In this document: in pieces, positions 15,130 to 23,980 of the stretch
Layout: each line of letters opens with the position of its first letter
Numbering within the stretch: position 1 is the first letter of the stretch
Assembly: GCA_016188825.1 (NCBI GenBank)
Contig: JACPHA010000012.1
Location: 1 to 56,680 of the forward strand
Direction: 5' to 3'
Origin: Candidatus Pacearchaeota archaeon
GTDB taxonomy: Archaea; Nanobdellota; Nanobdellia; Pacearchaeales; GW2011-AR1
Length of the DNA: 56,680 nt
Notes under the pieces: model-generated
Seen by the model: only the letters and a program-made list of their open reading frames with translations
What the model was told of the DNA's origin: nothing
The model's database searches: none
Translations under genes and position numbers: made by a program

Positions 15130-15369
15130 ATATCTTATAACGCAGGACTGAAATTTTCTACAATTTATTCTAAGTCCCGCGAATATATTTACAGACATTT
15201 TGGTAGAATATTAAGTTCTGCAGCTATATTTTATCGAATATATTTTTATTCTATTAGTTCTACACATATTCTATAATTTTTTGATATATGAATGTATGAG
15301 ACATATCCTATACGACTATCTATGAGTATGCGAAATTAATAAATATTTTGTAAATAAAACGCAGGCTAG

Positions 15370-17160
15370 TCACCTAACCTTGGCCAAGAAGTCTAAGTAA
15401 GGTATCAAAATCCTGCTCCAGGTTTCATACTTTTCTGTGTAAGCCGGATCATTCATTATTTCAGTTATCTTAAGCATTCTTCCGTGCTTTATCGAAGCTT
15501 CTTTTTGTCTTACTTCGTCACAGTGCAAAGTATAAACGAGTCCAAAGTGAACTCTATCAACAGGAGCATCAAGAGCCACCAGCGTTCCAACTAAGTTAGG
15601 TTTAGATTTTCTTCCTGCAATTTTTACTTCTTCTCCAAGCTCTCTTTCTATACAGTTTATTACATAATCTGGCGCATCATCGCGAATAATATGCCCCCCA
15701 ACACCGATAGAATGTTTCCCGAATAACCTTGTGTCACCATAATCTTCAATATTTTCCGCTCTCATATAAGAAAAAATCCTTTTCTTCCTGTCAAAAATTA
15801 AAACATAAGGAACTATTTGCAAAACCTCTTCATCAGATTCACACTCGTATCTAAAATGGAAAAAGCTATTTTGCACGTCTTTCATCAGTGCTTCCAAATC
15901 ACTTTGATTTGTAGGTTCAAATCCTTCTTGATTAATTCTATGGCCGAGCATAACTTTAGTATCTTGAGTTAAAACCGCTCTATTAAGTTTTTCATATTCC
16001 CTTGCAGCCAACGCGAAATCAAATTTCTTAAAATACTTGGCGGTCCTCGGTCCAACTTGCTTCTGGTAATGAGAGCCCATATCTTTTCCATAGACTTTAT
16101 CAGGTTTTTTGTTTCTGAATAAATCAAGATTGCTTACCGGAATTGAATCTTCTTCTAAAGTTATGTCTCCAACCTCACTTGATTTTACTTCGAACACAAG
16201 ATATCCTTCAAAACCTGGGTCAATGAATCCTGCAAAGTGAAGATCTCCTCTTAGGCCTATGTGTGATGATCTTCGTAGTTCCACGCTTAAATGTTCAGGA
16301 ATTTTTATAACCTCTCTGGAAGCAATCAGGTAATACTCTCCATTTTCAATTTTTACTCTTCCTTCTTCGCTAATAACCGGTTCAAAAAAATCTTCTGCCT
16401 TATATTCTCCGATTTTTGATAAATCAATCGCTTCCGGATTATGCCTTGCTCGCAAAGCAACAATTCCATTCGTGTTTTTTCCGCTTAAATCAAGGTGAAC
16501 TTTAATTTCTTCTGTTAAAATAGATTTTTTGGGAATTAACTCCCCATCTTCTCTTCTTGAATACACGATTTTATTTTTTTCTAATTCACGCACCGTCTCA
16601 AGAGAATTAAGCTCTGCGTCTAGCCCATCAAAAAATCGTAGCTGACTTAATGAAATGCACGGATGTAAAACGGCATTAAATGCTAGGGGCTGTAGTAACA
16701 ACCAGCACATAAGCTCTTCGCCTTCTTTATAACTCGGACTTATTTCATCAATGCATTTATTGTAGTCAGTAATTAATCTTGTGTTTAGGAATATTCTGCC
16801 AACGCTGCTTTTCGGAGAAGATTTTATGCTTTCTCCTCCATTTATCTTCACTCGATCCTCTAGTGGAACAAGGTACGTAAATCCTCTTTTTATTTCAAAC
16901 TCATCTAAAGAACGTTTTTGTCTGCGTCTTTGCGGAAGCTGCAGCAAGGTTCTATAAACTGTTTCATTCAGATTGGGCCTAAACAAACTGCCAGTTTCTG
17001 CTTCAAGAATAAATATTTCCTCTCCGAGAATAGGGTCAAAAGAAGCAGGTTGTATTCTGCTCTCAAGGTCATCTTTGGGAGTGATTAGCAAACCATTAGA
17101 AATTCTTTCTCTGATTTCCTGCGAATTAAGGCAGTATCCTCTTCTCCGGTTTTTCATCAC
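15370..17160 (-). CDS. Fusion of tandem dCTP-deaminase-like domains with a Nudix (COG4112-like) domain (596 aa)
   Basis: Residues about 10-370 resemble the long two-domain 2'-deoxycytidine 5'-triphosphate deaminases found in some bacteria: LESRIQPASFDPILGE and SSVGRIFLNTRL in the first half, LRRSSHIGLRG (295-305) and GFIDPGFEGYLVFEV (311-325) in the second. Residues about 390-596 resemble MutT-like predicted phosphoesterases, with FGKHSIGVGGHI leading to a Nudix-like RELGEEV at 506-512. The likely role is making dUMP precursors and clearing unwanted nucleotides. The Nudix box has a longer spacer than the classical 23-residue form, so activity of that half is uncertain. It stands alone on the minus strand. 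Confidence 0.78.
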   Translation of the reverse strand: MMKNRRRGYCLNSQEIRERISNGLLITPKDDLESRIQPASFDPILGEEIFILEAETGSLFRPNLNETVYRTLLQLPQRRRQKRSLDEFEIKRGFTYLVPLEDRVKINGGESIKSSPKSSVGRIFLNTRLITDYNKCIDEISPSYKEGEELMCWLLLQPLAFNAVLHPCISLSQLRFFDGLDAELNSLETVRELEKNKIVYSRREDGELIPKKSILTEEIKVHLDLSGKNTNGIVALRARHNPEAIDLSKIGEYKAEDFFEPVISEEGRVKIENGEYYLIASREVIKIPEHLSVELRRSSHIGLRGDLHFAGFIDPGFEGYLVFEVKSSEVGDITLEEDSIPVSNLDLFRNKKPDKVYGKDMGSHYQKQVGPRTAKYFKKFDFALAAREYEKLNRAVLTQDTKVMLGHRINQEGFEPTNQSDLEALMKDVQNSFFHFRYECESDEEVLQIVPYVLIFDRKKRIFSYMRAENIEDYGDTRLFGKHSIGVGGHIIRDDAPDYVINCIERELGEEVKIAGRKSKPNLVGTLVALDAPVDRVHFGLVYTLHCDEVRQKEASIKHGRMLKITEIMNDPAYTEKYETWSRILIPYLDFLAKVR

Positions 17161-17264
17161 ACGCTAAAATTTCAGGCCAATTTAAATATAATTATGGTAT
17201 AAAATATTATTTTACTTTATCTTTTATAAAACACCATCAAAAATAAAATCTTCTTTTCGGAAAT

Positions 17265-18545
17265 CTATTTCGCCTTCATTTCAATGCAAACACCTGCAGC
17301 GACAGTCGCTCCAGCATCCCTAATTGCAAATCTCGCCATGTGAGGATTTAGAGCTTGTGTTTCAATCACAAGATTTCCAATTGGCTTTACTCTGACTTTT
17401 GCAACATCCCCATTTTTCAAGAAATCAGGGTTTGCTGTTTTCTGTCCATCTGGGCTTGTTTTTTCAATCAGCTCAATGAATTGGCAAGGCATCTGAGCAG
17501 TGTGAATATGGAACACCGGTGTATAGCCCTTGGCAATAACAGTAGGATGTGAAATTACTGCAATCTGCGCAACAAACTCTGCAGCAACTTTCATTGGGTT
17601 CGCAGCGTCACAAATAACATCTCCTCTTGCAACGTCTTTCTTTCCAATTCCTCTTATGTTTACTCCGACGTTATCTCCAGGCTCTGCAGTAGGCAAAGTT
17701 TCATGGTGCATTTCAATTGTCTTTACTTCTCCTTCAATACCCTTTCCTGTTCTTCCAGGCAAGATTATAATTTTCTGTCCTACTTTCATAACTCCAGTTT
17801 CAATCTTTCCAACCGGAACAGTTCCGATTCCTGTAATTTCATAAGCGTCCTGGATAGGCATTCTCAATGGCAACTCTGTTGGTTTTTCAGGCATCTTGAA
17901 TTTATCAAACTGTTCTAGTAATGTAGGCCCATTATACCATGCTAAATTAGGTGATTTCTTAGTCAAATTATCTCCTTTCAATCCAGAAATTGGTATAAAC
18001 TCAATCTGGTCCATTTTATAACCCGCATTCTTCAATAAAGCTGAAACATCGCTCTTAACCTTTTCATACTCTTCTTTCTTATACCCTGCGGTGTCCATCT
18101 TGTTAATTAAAACAGCAATATCATTAACGCCCATTGTTTTCAACAGCCAAACATGTTCTTTTGTCTGTGGCTGAACACCCATTCCTGGGCCAGCTGCAAC
18201 AACAAGGAAAGCAGAATCTGCCTGGCTTGCTCCAGTAATCATATTCTTTACAAAATCTTTGTGCCCAGGCGCATCAATTATTGTGACTTCAAACTTATTT
18301 GTTATTAATTTCTCATAAGCAAGATCAATAGTAAGACCTCTTTCTCTTTCCTCTTTATATCTATCCATATAATAAGCAAACTCAAAACCAACTTTCCCGT
18401 GCTTCTGTGCCTCTTCCTTTAATTTTTGCAACTTCTGCTCAGAAAGATGCCCAACTTGGAACATCAAGTGGCCAATAGTAGTACTCTTCCCGTGGTCTAC
18501 ATGACCTACAAATGCAACGTTAATGACCGGTTTTGTCTTCGCCAT
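17265..18545 (-). CDS. tuf: Translation elongation factor EF-1 alpha (aEF1A)
   Basis: A 426-aa GTPase delivering aminoacyl-tRNA to the ribosome. It has all G motifs: GHVDHGKST (14-22), DAPGH, NKMD, and the downstream SGLKG. Domains II and III carry the typical IGTVPVGKIETGVMKVG and HPTVIAKGYTPVFHIHTAQ. The archaeal character is clear from FEFAYYMDRYKEERERGLTID. No uS10 or uS7 partner is adjacent, so it is expressed separately, with a 130-base gap to the next gene upstream. Confidence 0.98.
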   Translation of the reverse strand: MAKTKPVINVAFVGHVDHGKSTTIGHLMFQVGHLSEQKLQKLKEEAQKHGKVGFEFAYYMDRYKEERERGLTIDLAYEKLITNKFEVTIIDAPGHKDFVKNMITGASQADSAFLVVAAGPGMGVQPQTKEHVWLLKTMGVNDIAVLINKMDTAGYKKEEYEKVKSDVSALLKNAGYKMDQIEFIPISGLKGDNLTKKSPNLAWYNGPTLLEQFDKFKMPEKPTELPLRMPIQDAYEITGIGTVPVGKIETGVMKVGQKIIILPGRTGKGIEGEVKTIEMHHETLPTAEPGDNVGVNIRGIGKKDVARGDVICDAANPMKVAAEFVAQIAVISHPTVIAKGYTPVFHIHTAQMPCQFIELIEKTSPDGQKTANPDFLKNGDVAKVRVKPIGNLVIETQALNPHMARFAIRDAGATVAAGVCIEMKAK

Positions 18546-18675
18546 TTTAATTCTTAAAATTTTATAAGTAATAACTTTTATTTTAGAATGTATTTAAACC
18601 TTTCGATTTTTGTTTTTAAACAAAGTAACAAATTCCCGACGATTTTTATATTTTATAGTATCGCTAAAGCACTAA

Positions 18676-18915
18676 CTAAACCCTAAAAACCTTATAGCCC
18701 TTTCTTACTTTTTTAGAAACAATAACTCCAACCTCGTCTCCAGCCTTTGCCTTGCTAACCTCTTTTTTGTTTATCTGCATTCCCTCTACAACTTGCTCAA
18801 ATTCAACATTCCCTCCTTTAATTTTTATTTTGTCTCCAACTTTCAGCTCTTTAGACAATTTCACTGCGGCAGCCCCTACATGATCAAAATAGTTCGTGAC
18901 AATCCCTATTTCCAT
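18676..18915 (-). CDS. Translation elongation factor-like protein (EF-Tu domain II-like, 79 aa)
   Basis: A stand-alone beta-barrel resembling domain II of translational GTPases: IGIVTNYFDHVGAAAVKLSK, LKVGDKIKIKGG, EFEQVVEGMQINKKEVSKAK, AGDEVGVIV, VRKGYKVFRV. No GTPase motifs are present. Small archaeal proteins of this kind are annotated as translation elongation factor-like and share the fold with the C-terminal domain of U32 peptidases. Its location just upstream of EF-1 alpha on the same strand is suggestive, but the exact function is unknown. Confidence 0.8.
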   Translation of the reverse strand: MEIGIVTNYFDHVGAAAVKLSKELKVGDKIKIKGGNVEFEQVVEGMQINKKEVSKAKAGDEVGVIVSKKVRKGYKVFRV

Positions 18916-19045
18916 TATTCTAATAATATCTTTTAGAATTTAAACTTAACTGTTTTTTAAAAATAAACAGCCCCGCAAGGACCAGACTCCAGCACCTTTC
19001 AAAACTCTGATGAGTTTACAATGTCTCATTTCATACGACATTGAA

Positions 19046-19170
19046 TAGCCCCGCCAGGATTCGAACCTGGGTCTCGGGAGTTCTCCGCGCCATTGGCTGC
19101 AGGATTAGTAAAACCCGCAGGTGGTTTTACACCAGAGTCCCGAATACTTGACCAACTATACTACAGGGCT
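19046..19170 (-). tRNA. tRNA-Gln (CTG) with an intron
   Basis: Acceptor AGCCCTG pairs with CGGGGCT, the T arm is CCAGG-TTCGAAT-CCTGG, and the anticodon stem is CGGGA/TCCCG with loop CT-CTG-G then intron. The intron is about 51 bases (19081-19131), placed after position 37, the standard archaeal site. It contains its own hairpin (GTAAAACC...GGTTTTAC) consistent with bulge-helix-bulge splicing. No CCA is encoded and the discriminator is A. Mature length is about 73 nt plus the discriminator. Confidence 0.9.
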
Positions 19171-19228
19171 TTTCTCTTTAATTAACGAAAATAAAATCAG
19201 TTTTAAACCTTTTCTAATCCAGAAAAAT

Positions 19229-19762
19229 TCAATTTTTTAAAGCCCTAATTATTACTAACTTATTATTTAGATTATGCTCTTTTATCTTTTTAAAACCCGC
19301 AGTTTTTAACATTGTCTTAATTTTCTTATTCGAAAATCTCGGGCAATTATCAATCTTTTCTCCATAATCCTTTTGATATTCTACAACAAATATTTTTCCT
19401 TTTGATTTTAATACGTATCTTGTTTTCAATAAAACCCCACCGATATTTGTCAGATGATGGAAAGTATGAATAATTACAACAGCATCAAAAGTATTTTTTT
19501 TGAATATTTTGTTTGTCTTAGTAGCATCACAAATATGACAAGACACAAGTTTTCTTACTTTATTTTTATCGAATTTTTGGTTTGCCCTATGCACTTTTCC
19601 CTTGTCCATATCTACGCCGTCAACATGAGCCTTTAGCCTTGATGCTAAATAAAATGCAATTACGCCATCGCCGCATCCTAAATCAAGAACTCTTTTCGAG
19701 CTTCCAATGGCATTTTTCAGAAAATCTTTCAATAAAGCCGAAGGATATTTTTTCGAAAGCAT
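19229..19762 (-). CDS. Class I SAM-dependent methyltransferase (177 aa)
   Basis: A Rossmann-fold methyltransferase with the SAM-binding motif VLDLGCGDGVIAFYLASRL, the acidic ribose-binding end of strand 2 (HVDGVDMDKGKV), VSCHICDATK, and DAVVIIHTFHHL as motif IV. It resembles UbiE/Methyltransf_11-type small-molecule methylases. The substrate cannot be read from sequence. It lies just downstream of the CPA2 antiporter gene on the same strand, 133 bases away, so an operon is possible but not clear. Confidence 0.85.
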   Translation of the reverse strand: MLSKKYPSALLKDFLKNAIGSSKRVLDLGCGDGVIAFYLASRLKAHVDGVDMDKGKVHRANQKFDKNKVRKLVSCHICDATKTNKIFKKNTFDAVVIIHTFHHLTNIGGVLLKTRYVLKSKGKIFVVEYQKDYGEKIDNCPRFSNKKIKTMLKTAGFKKIKEHNLNNKLVIIRALKN

Positions 19763-19894
19763 TTAACAAAAAAGAATTTCCAATTTATAATTCTAACGCT
19801 TAACGGAAGCTGTTGATATATTAAGACACAAGATCTTTGAAATGAATTACTTATCTGATTTTATGATTGATATTAATAATCTTCATTAATCTCC

Positions 19895-21616
19895 CTAATC
19901 TCTCTCATGCAATGTCCCTCTATGCCCTTCTCTTTTTCTCTCAAACAATTCTCTAACACTTTTTCTCCCTTCTTTTTCAAATTCATTTTTATTAAATCCG
20001 TGTTTTTCAATTAAATGTGAAGTGTGCGTCCCTCCAAGAAAGTGCGGCGTTATAACATAAGTTGCGCCAGCACCATACAAAGCAAGGGCATCATCAATCT
20101 GATGCGAAACAACAATAAAAATAGTGTTCCTATTTATCCCTCTTATTTTTCTTATCAGCAGCTGATTTGTCTCCAGCTCAGGAATAGTAGAAACTATCAT
20201 CTTTGCTTTTTTTATCGGCAGTTCGTCAAGCAATTCGCTATCATCTGCATCTCCATATCTGCAGTGGACTCCCAAAGAAGCAAGCCTCTTTATAACATCA
20301 GGATTGTTATCAACAACCAAAAATTTCTTCTTTAGTTCATGAAACGCTTTCTTTAAGCTGTATCCCACTCTGTTGTACCCAAATAAAATAATTTCATAAT
20401 TCTCATTTTTGTAATGTTTTCCTTCATCAACTTTTTTCCCCTTTCTCTCAAATATTTCTAGGTAATTTGAAAACCTGTCGTAAATTTTTTCGCCATGCGT
20501 TAGAACATAGCTGGAAGAAGCCATTGTGAGCAAGCCGATTATTGTTATCATAGATATGAAAGCCTGAGGCAAGTGGCCAAGGCTTATGCCGAGCGCAATT
20601 AATATGAAAGAAAACTCGCTGATTTGCGAAACAGTCAAGCCGGCGAGAAAACCATTTCTTTTTGTGTAGCCAAGTCGCCCCATTAAAGTCATTATTATTA
20701 TGGGATTGCCTATAAACACAAAAACTGAGAAAATTAAAATCGGAACAATATTTGCACCGACGTCGGCAAAAGAAAGAGCCATGCCCTTTATGATGAAGAA
20801 AAGCAAAATGAAAAAATCTCTTAAAGTCCTCATTTTAGATCCTATTTCATATCTGTAAGGAGAAACTGATAAGCTTATTCCTGCCAGCAAAGCGCCGCTC
20901 TCTATTGAAAAACCAAAATAATCAAACAGACTTGCTATCGCCAAAGCCCAGCCGACAGAGAACAAAAACAGCAATTCTTGCGAGCGCGCAATTAATTTTG
21001 TCACAGAAGGCAGGAAAAAAATACTAACAATTGCTAAAGCGGTTATTAGCATGGCACCATAGCCGAGCTTCCCCAGAGCAAGAGAGGAAATATTTGTGCT
21101 TGTATCTATAGAAGAAATTACCATCAAGACAACAATCGCAACGATATCCTGTATAATTAAAAATCCGGTCGCAATTTTTCCGTATAATGTATAAGTATCT
21201 CCCTTATCAGACAAAAGTTTCATTATGATAATAGTGGAGCTGAAAGACAAGGCAAGGGCGATATAAACTGCTTCTATACTCGCAAAACCAAGTAATTTAG
21301 CAATTGTAAATCCAATAATTAAAGTGAAAGCAATCTGTCCTAATCCAGTTATCAAAGCAACTTTGCCAACATCCTTAACAACTTTCGGATTTAAATTTAA
21401 GCCGACCATGAATAATAAAACAGCAACGCCAATTTCGCCAAATGTCTCAATGCTTTCCGTTGATTTAACCAAATCAAAAAAATATGGGCTGACTAAAACG
21501 CCGGTTATTATGTACCCCACAACAAGTGGCTGCTTTAATGCTCGTGCAATAGATGCAACTACAAGCGCGATTATAACAATCACACTCAACTCCACAAATA
21601 AACTCTCAGCCGCCAT
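19895..21616 (-). CDS. CPA2-family cation:proton antiporter with TrkA-N (RCK) domain
   Basis: A 573-aa protein. Residues about 5-385 form the roughly 12-segment Na+/H+ exchanger fold (ALKQPLVVGYIITGVLVSP, FMVGLNLNP, ALSFSSTIIIMKLLSDKGD). Residues about 400-545 form a cytoplasmic Rossmann RCK domain (IILFGYNRVGYSLKKAF, FLVVDNNPDV, CRYGDADDSELL), as in KefB/KefC. It likely exchanges K+ or Na+ for protons under nucleotide control. Such antiporters are known targets of c-di-AMP in some bacteria, and a DAC gene lies 5 kb away (inference only). It is full length. Confidence 0.92.
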   Translation of the reverse strand: MAAESLFVELSVIVIIALVVASIARALKQPLVVGYIITGVLVSPYFFDLVKSTESIETFGEIGVAVLLFMVGLNLNPKVVKDVGKVALITGLGQIAFTLIIGFTIAKLLGFASIEAVYIALALSFSSTIIIMKLLSDKGDTYTLYGKIATGFLIIQDIVAIVVLMVISSIDTSTNISSLALGKLGYGAMLITALAIVSIFFLPSVTKLIARSQELLFLFSVGWALAIASLFDYFGFSIESGALLAGISLSVSPYRYEIGSKMRTLRDFFILLFFIIKGMALSFADVGANIVPILIFSVFVFIGNPIIIMTLMGRLGYTKRNGFLAGLTVSQISEFSFILIALGISLGHLPQAFISMITIIGLLTMASSSYVLTHGEKIYDRFSNYLEIFERKGKKVDEGKHYKNENYEIILFGYNRVGYSLKKAFHELKKKFLVVDNNPDVIKRLASLGVHCRYGDADDSELLDELPIKKAKMIVSTIPELETNQLLIRKIRGINRNTIFIVVSHQIDDALALYGAGATYVITPHFLGGTHTSHLIEKHGFNKNEFEKEGRKSVRELFERKREGHRGTLHERD

Positions 21617-21948
21617 AAAACCTCTTTTAATTTCCTACAGCCATATATCAAAAAACAATTATTTAAATCTTGATGTTTTTTTGGTTTATTTAAAGTGTCA
21701 CCCTTTTTAACTATAGCTCAGGACATAAACATTTCCACATAAATTTTATGTCCCGCGAATATAGCACAAGCAAAAATTGAGGAAAAATTAACGGCTTGTG
21801 CTATAATACAATAGGAATATTAACCAACATTATTATATTTTATATACTTATTCTCTTAATTTTTTTGTGAATATTTAATAAAAAGTAAAAACAAAAACTT
21901 TTTTAACTAAGGTTTATTAGTAAAAAGGAGGCGTAAATAAAAAAGAAA
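21617..21948. repeat. 332-base gap with two tandem hairpins (21721-21805)
   Basis: Hairpin 1 is GGACATAAA (21721-21729)/TTTATGTCC (21745-21753). Hairpin 2, six bases on, is a perfect 12-bp repeat TATAGCACAAGC (21760-21771)/GCTTGTGCTATA (21794-21805), followed by ATA. The architecture and TGCTATAATA end match 38999-39088 and partly 647-742. The rest of the gap holds divergent promoter sequence, and a GGAGG ribosome-binding site at 21926-21930 serves the gene at 21949. Confidence 0.7.
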
Positions 21949-22299
21949 ATGGCGAGTTGGTTAATTATATCATTGGTTTTATTTGGACTTTTAGTTTTGC
22001 TGTTTAAGACAATGAACCATGTTTGGCTGTTGTCGATGGTAAAAGACAATTTCTTTTATTTCTTTGCAATTTTATTCTTTATCTTTCTAGCAATTTCATT
22101 AACACACATACACAACAATTATGACGTTGATTTAACAAGCTTCAAAGGAATTGTTACAGCCTCAAAAATCTATTACGGCTGGTTCTTGAATGTTATGGGA
22201 AACCTAGGAAAAGTAACAGGCTATGCAATACGGCAGGATTGGTTTACTGCCAGTGAAAACTCGACAAATTCAACAAATTCAACGAGTTATGGAGGATAA
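21949..22299 (+). CDS. Small membrane protein with K[VI]TG[YF] motif (116 aa), tandem paralogue 1
   Basis: Not recognised. Two membrane segments (about 5-20 and 33-51) precede an outer tail. The tail reads YYGWFLNVMGNLGKVTGYAI, then QDW and a run of N-S/T sequons. The next gene has the same pattern (WF...L.K.TG...W...EN), so the two are tandem paralogues. A GGAGG motif at 21926 provides a Shine-Dalgarno-type site, less common here than leaderless starts. The motif also follows the membrane helix of the thioredoxin-like protein at 12448. Confidence 0.7.
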   Translation: MASWLIISLVLFGLLVLLFKTMNHVWLLSMVKDNFFYFFAILFFIFLAISLTHIHNNYDVDLTSFKGIVTASKIYYGWFLNVMGNLGKVTGYAIRQDWFTASENSTNSTNSTSYGG

Positions 22300-22300
22300 A

Positions 22301-22528
22301 ATGAAACTAAGCATATTTGTTTTGAAATTTTTGTTTATTGGGGCGCTTTTCATAGTTACCAACGAAAATCTTTACTTAAAAAATCCTGCTGACAGGGAAA
22401 TTTTCTTCAACTTATTTTATTCATGGTTTTCGCAATTATCCTCTCATTTAACTAAAATCACTGGCTTTGTAACAAATTCTGAATGGCTTCCTGCGCCGGA
22501 AAATTATTCTGTAAATTTAGAAGGATAA
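22301..22528 (+). CDS. Small membrane protein with K[VI]TG[YF] motif (75 aa), tandem paralogue 2
   Basis: Not recognised. The ATG at 22301 is chosen because it lies one base after the stop of the previous gene and is preceded by GGAGGATAAA, a good ribosome-binding site; a longer reading from 22223 would overlap it. It has one membrane segment (SIFVLKFLFIGALFIVT). The tail YSWFSQLSSHLTKITGFVT, then SEWLPAPENYS, aligns with the tail of the 116-aa neighbour. The two genes form a coupled operon. Confidence 0.7.
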   Translation: MKLSIFVLKFLFIGALFIVTNENLYLKNPADREIFFNLFYSWFSQLSSHLTKITGFVTNSEWLPAPENYSVNLEG

Positions 22529-22787
22529 TTTAAGACAAGGGTATTGTAAACTTGCCGTGATATCCTACATTTATAAATAACATTAAGATATTATAATGTC
22601 TCTTGTGGAGTTTGATTAACCAATTGTCATGACAAATACCGACGATAATTTAATTTATTAATAAGACTAAAATATAACAGCAAGAAACTGCCCGTTTTCT
22701 GGGTATTTTTTATAATTCATGTCATGATAACTTGACAGTATCTAAGACAAGATACTTTTTTATATCCCTCTTTCCGTTTTTTCTCAA
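22529..22787. other. Intergenic region with a 12-bp palindrome and tRNA promoter
   Basis: No gene was seen in these 259 bases. TTGTCATGACAA (22624-22635) is a perfect palindrome of unknown role. CCCGTTTTCTGGG followed by a T-rich run near 22691-22712 could be a weak terminator-like hairpin. TTTTTATATCC at about 22757-22767, roughly 22 bases before the tRNA, is a plausible TATA box. Confidence 0.4.
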
Positions 22788-22860
22788 GCCTCTATAGCTC
22801 AGCGGTTAGAGTACGTCCTTGGTAAGGACGGGGTCCCGGGTTCAAGTCCCGGTAGAGGCT
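22788..22860 (+). tRNA. tRNA-Thr (GGT)
   Basis: Acceptor GCCTCTA/TAGAGGC, D arm AGCTCAGCGGTTAGAGT, anticodon stem CGTCC/GGACG with loop TTGGTAA giving anticodon GGT, and T arm CCGGG-TTCAAGT-CCCGG. The discriminator is T, as usual for archaeal tRNA-Thr. No intron is present and no CCA is encoded. All stems are intact. Confidence 0.97.
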
Positions 22861-22880
22861 TTTTCAAGAAAATTTCTCTA

Positions 22881-23789
22881 TTACCTAATAAGCTGATACA
22901 AACTATCCAATACCACTCTATAAGCTTCTCTGCCTTTCCCTCTATCTGAGCTAAATATCTTTTTAGCTTCCGCTAATTGGGCTTTTACCATCGCTTCGGC
23001 ATAATCAGCTCTTTCGTCTTTTGGTAGCATTCTTCCTATTCTTTTTCCTATATTTCCAGCAACAACATTTGCCCTTAACAACGCCCTTTCAGGAGCAGAG
23101 CTAACATAGCTATCCGCAACTAGAACCGCCAAATCATTTATAGCTTCTTCTACATCTTCAATCTCTTTTTTATCATCAGGATTGTTTTCATCAAACAAAT
23201 CTTTAACAGAAATTCTTTCACGCAATGTATTTTTTACATCTTCTGCTATATATCTAACCGTGCTTTGAATAAACTCAAGAGCAGCAGAGGGATCTTCTCC
23301 ACCTCTTTGATACTCTTTAATGCCGTCTACAATGCCTTTATACAAAGCATGATGTTGAGCAATAGCATCATATCTGACGTTTCCTGTTTCAACAGGAGCC
23401 ACATCCAAAAATCTTCTTGCATATTTATGAAAGTCATATTTTGTTTCATCTTTTTTACCTTTTTCTGTATAATCCTTTTCTGCCTTTTCATTCATCAGAT
23501 TTCCGGCTGTTTCTATTATTCCATCAGGATTCCTAATAAATTCTGAGAGACTTTTTACGTCAAATACTTTTTTTAATCCAGGAACATAAGCCAAAATCTG
23601 AGTATCAGGAGTTGTTTCTATAATTGTCTGTGGGCCAACCGCGCCATTAATAATTGATGTTAAATCTGTTCTCGCATTGCTGGCAGCATTAGGGTCTTTA
23701 GAATCTCTCAAAGCCTTCGCTCTGTCTTCCAATCCTCTTGCTAATTCAAGCTCTCCTACAAATGCTTTATATTCATCTCTTGTTACCAT
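22881..23789 (-). CDS. Hypothetical helical protein (302 aa)
   Basis: Not recognised. It is a soluble, acidic, nearly all-alpha protein with no membrane segment, signal peptide or Cys cluster. Segments include ELELARGLEDRAKALRD, a helix-rich centre with YDFHKYARRFLD and YDAIAQHHALYKGIVDG, and a C-terminal AEAMVKAQLAEAKKIF. It may be a structural or scaffold protein. It stands alone between tRNA-Thr and PEP synthase, ending 20 bases from the convergent tRNA. Confidence 0.65.
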   Translation of the reverse strand: MVTRDEYKAFVGELELARGLEDRAKALRDSKDPNAASNARTDLTSIINGAVGPQTIIETTPDTQILAYVPGLKKVFDVKSLSEFIRNPDGIIETAGNLMNEKAEKDYTEKGKKDETKYDFHKYARRFLDVAPVETGNVRYDAIAQHHALYKGIVDGIKEYQRGGEDPSAALEFIQSTVRYIAEDVKNTLRERISVKDLFDENNPDDKKEIEDVEEAINDLAVLVADSYVSSAPERALLRANVVAGNIGKRIGRMLPKDERADYAEAMVKAQLAEAKKIFSSDRGKGREAYRVVLDSLYQLIR

Positions 23790-23980
23790 GCTTTTCCTAA
23801 CAATAAAGGGTATTTAAACCTTTCGGTTGTATGAACTTATAAGTGGTAACATAAATCTCCAACTGGAGTCAAAAATAATATCTTAAATTAGCTCAATGAA
23901 GATTCTTTGTTTTCAATCGTTACCAATAATTTACGACGATAAATATTTTACATTAATCATAATTCATCTAATACAACGCC

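Noticed and set aside
15130-15369. Possible gene or RNA between rpoN and the deaminase fusion
   Set aside because: Only AT-rich sequence and weak partial pairings were seen; no reading frame or strong stem.
22223-22528. Longer reading of the 75-aa membrane protein from 22223
   Set aside because: It would overlap the preceding gene by 77 bases, and the ATG at 22301 has a good GGAGG site at proper spacing.
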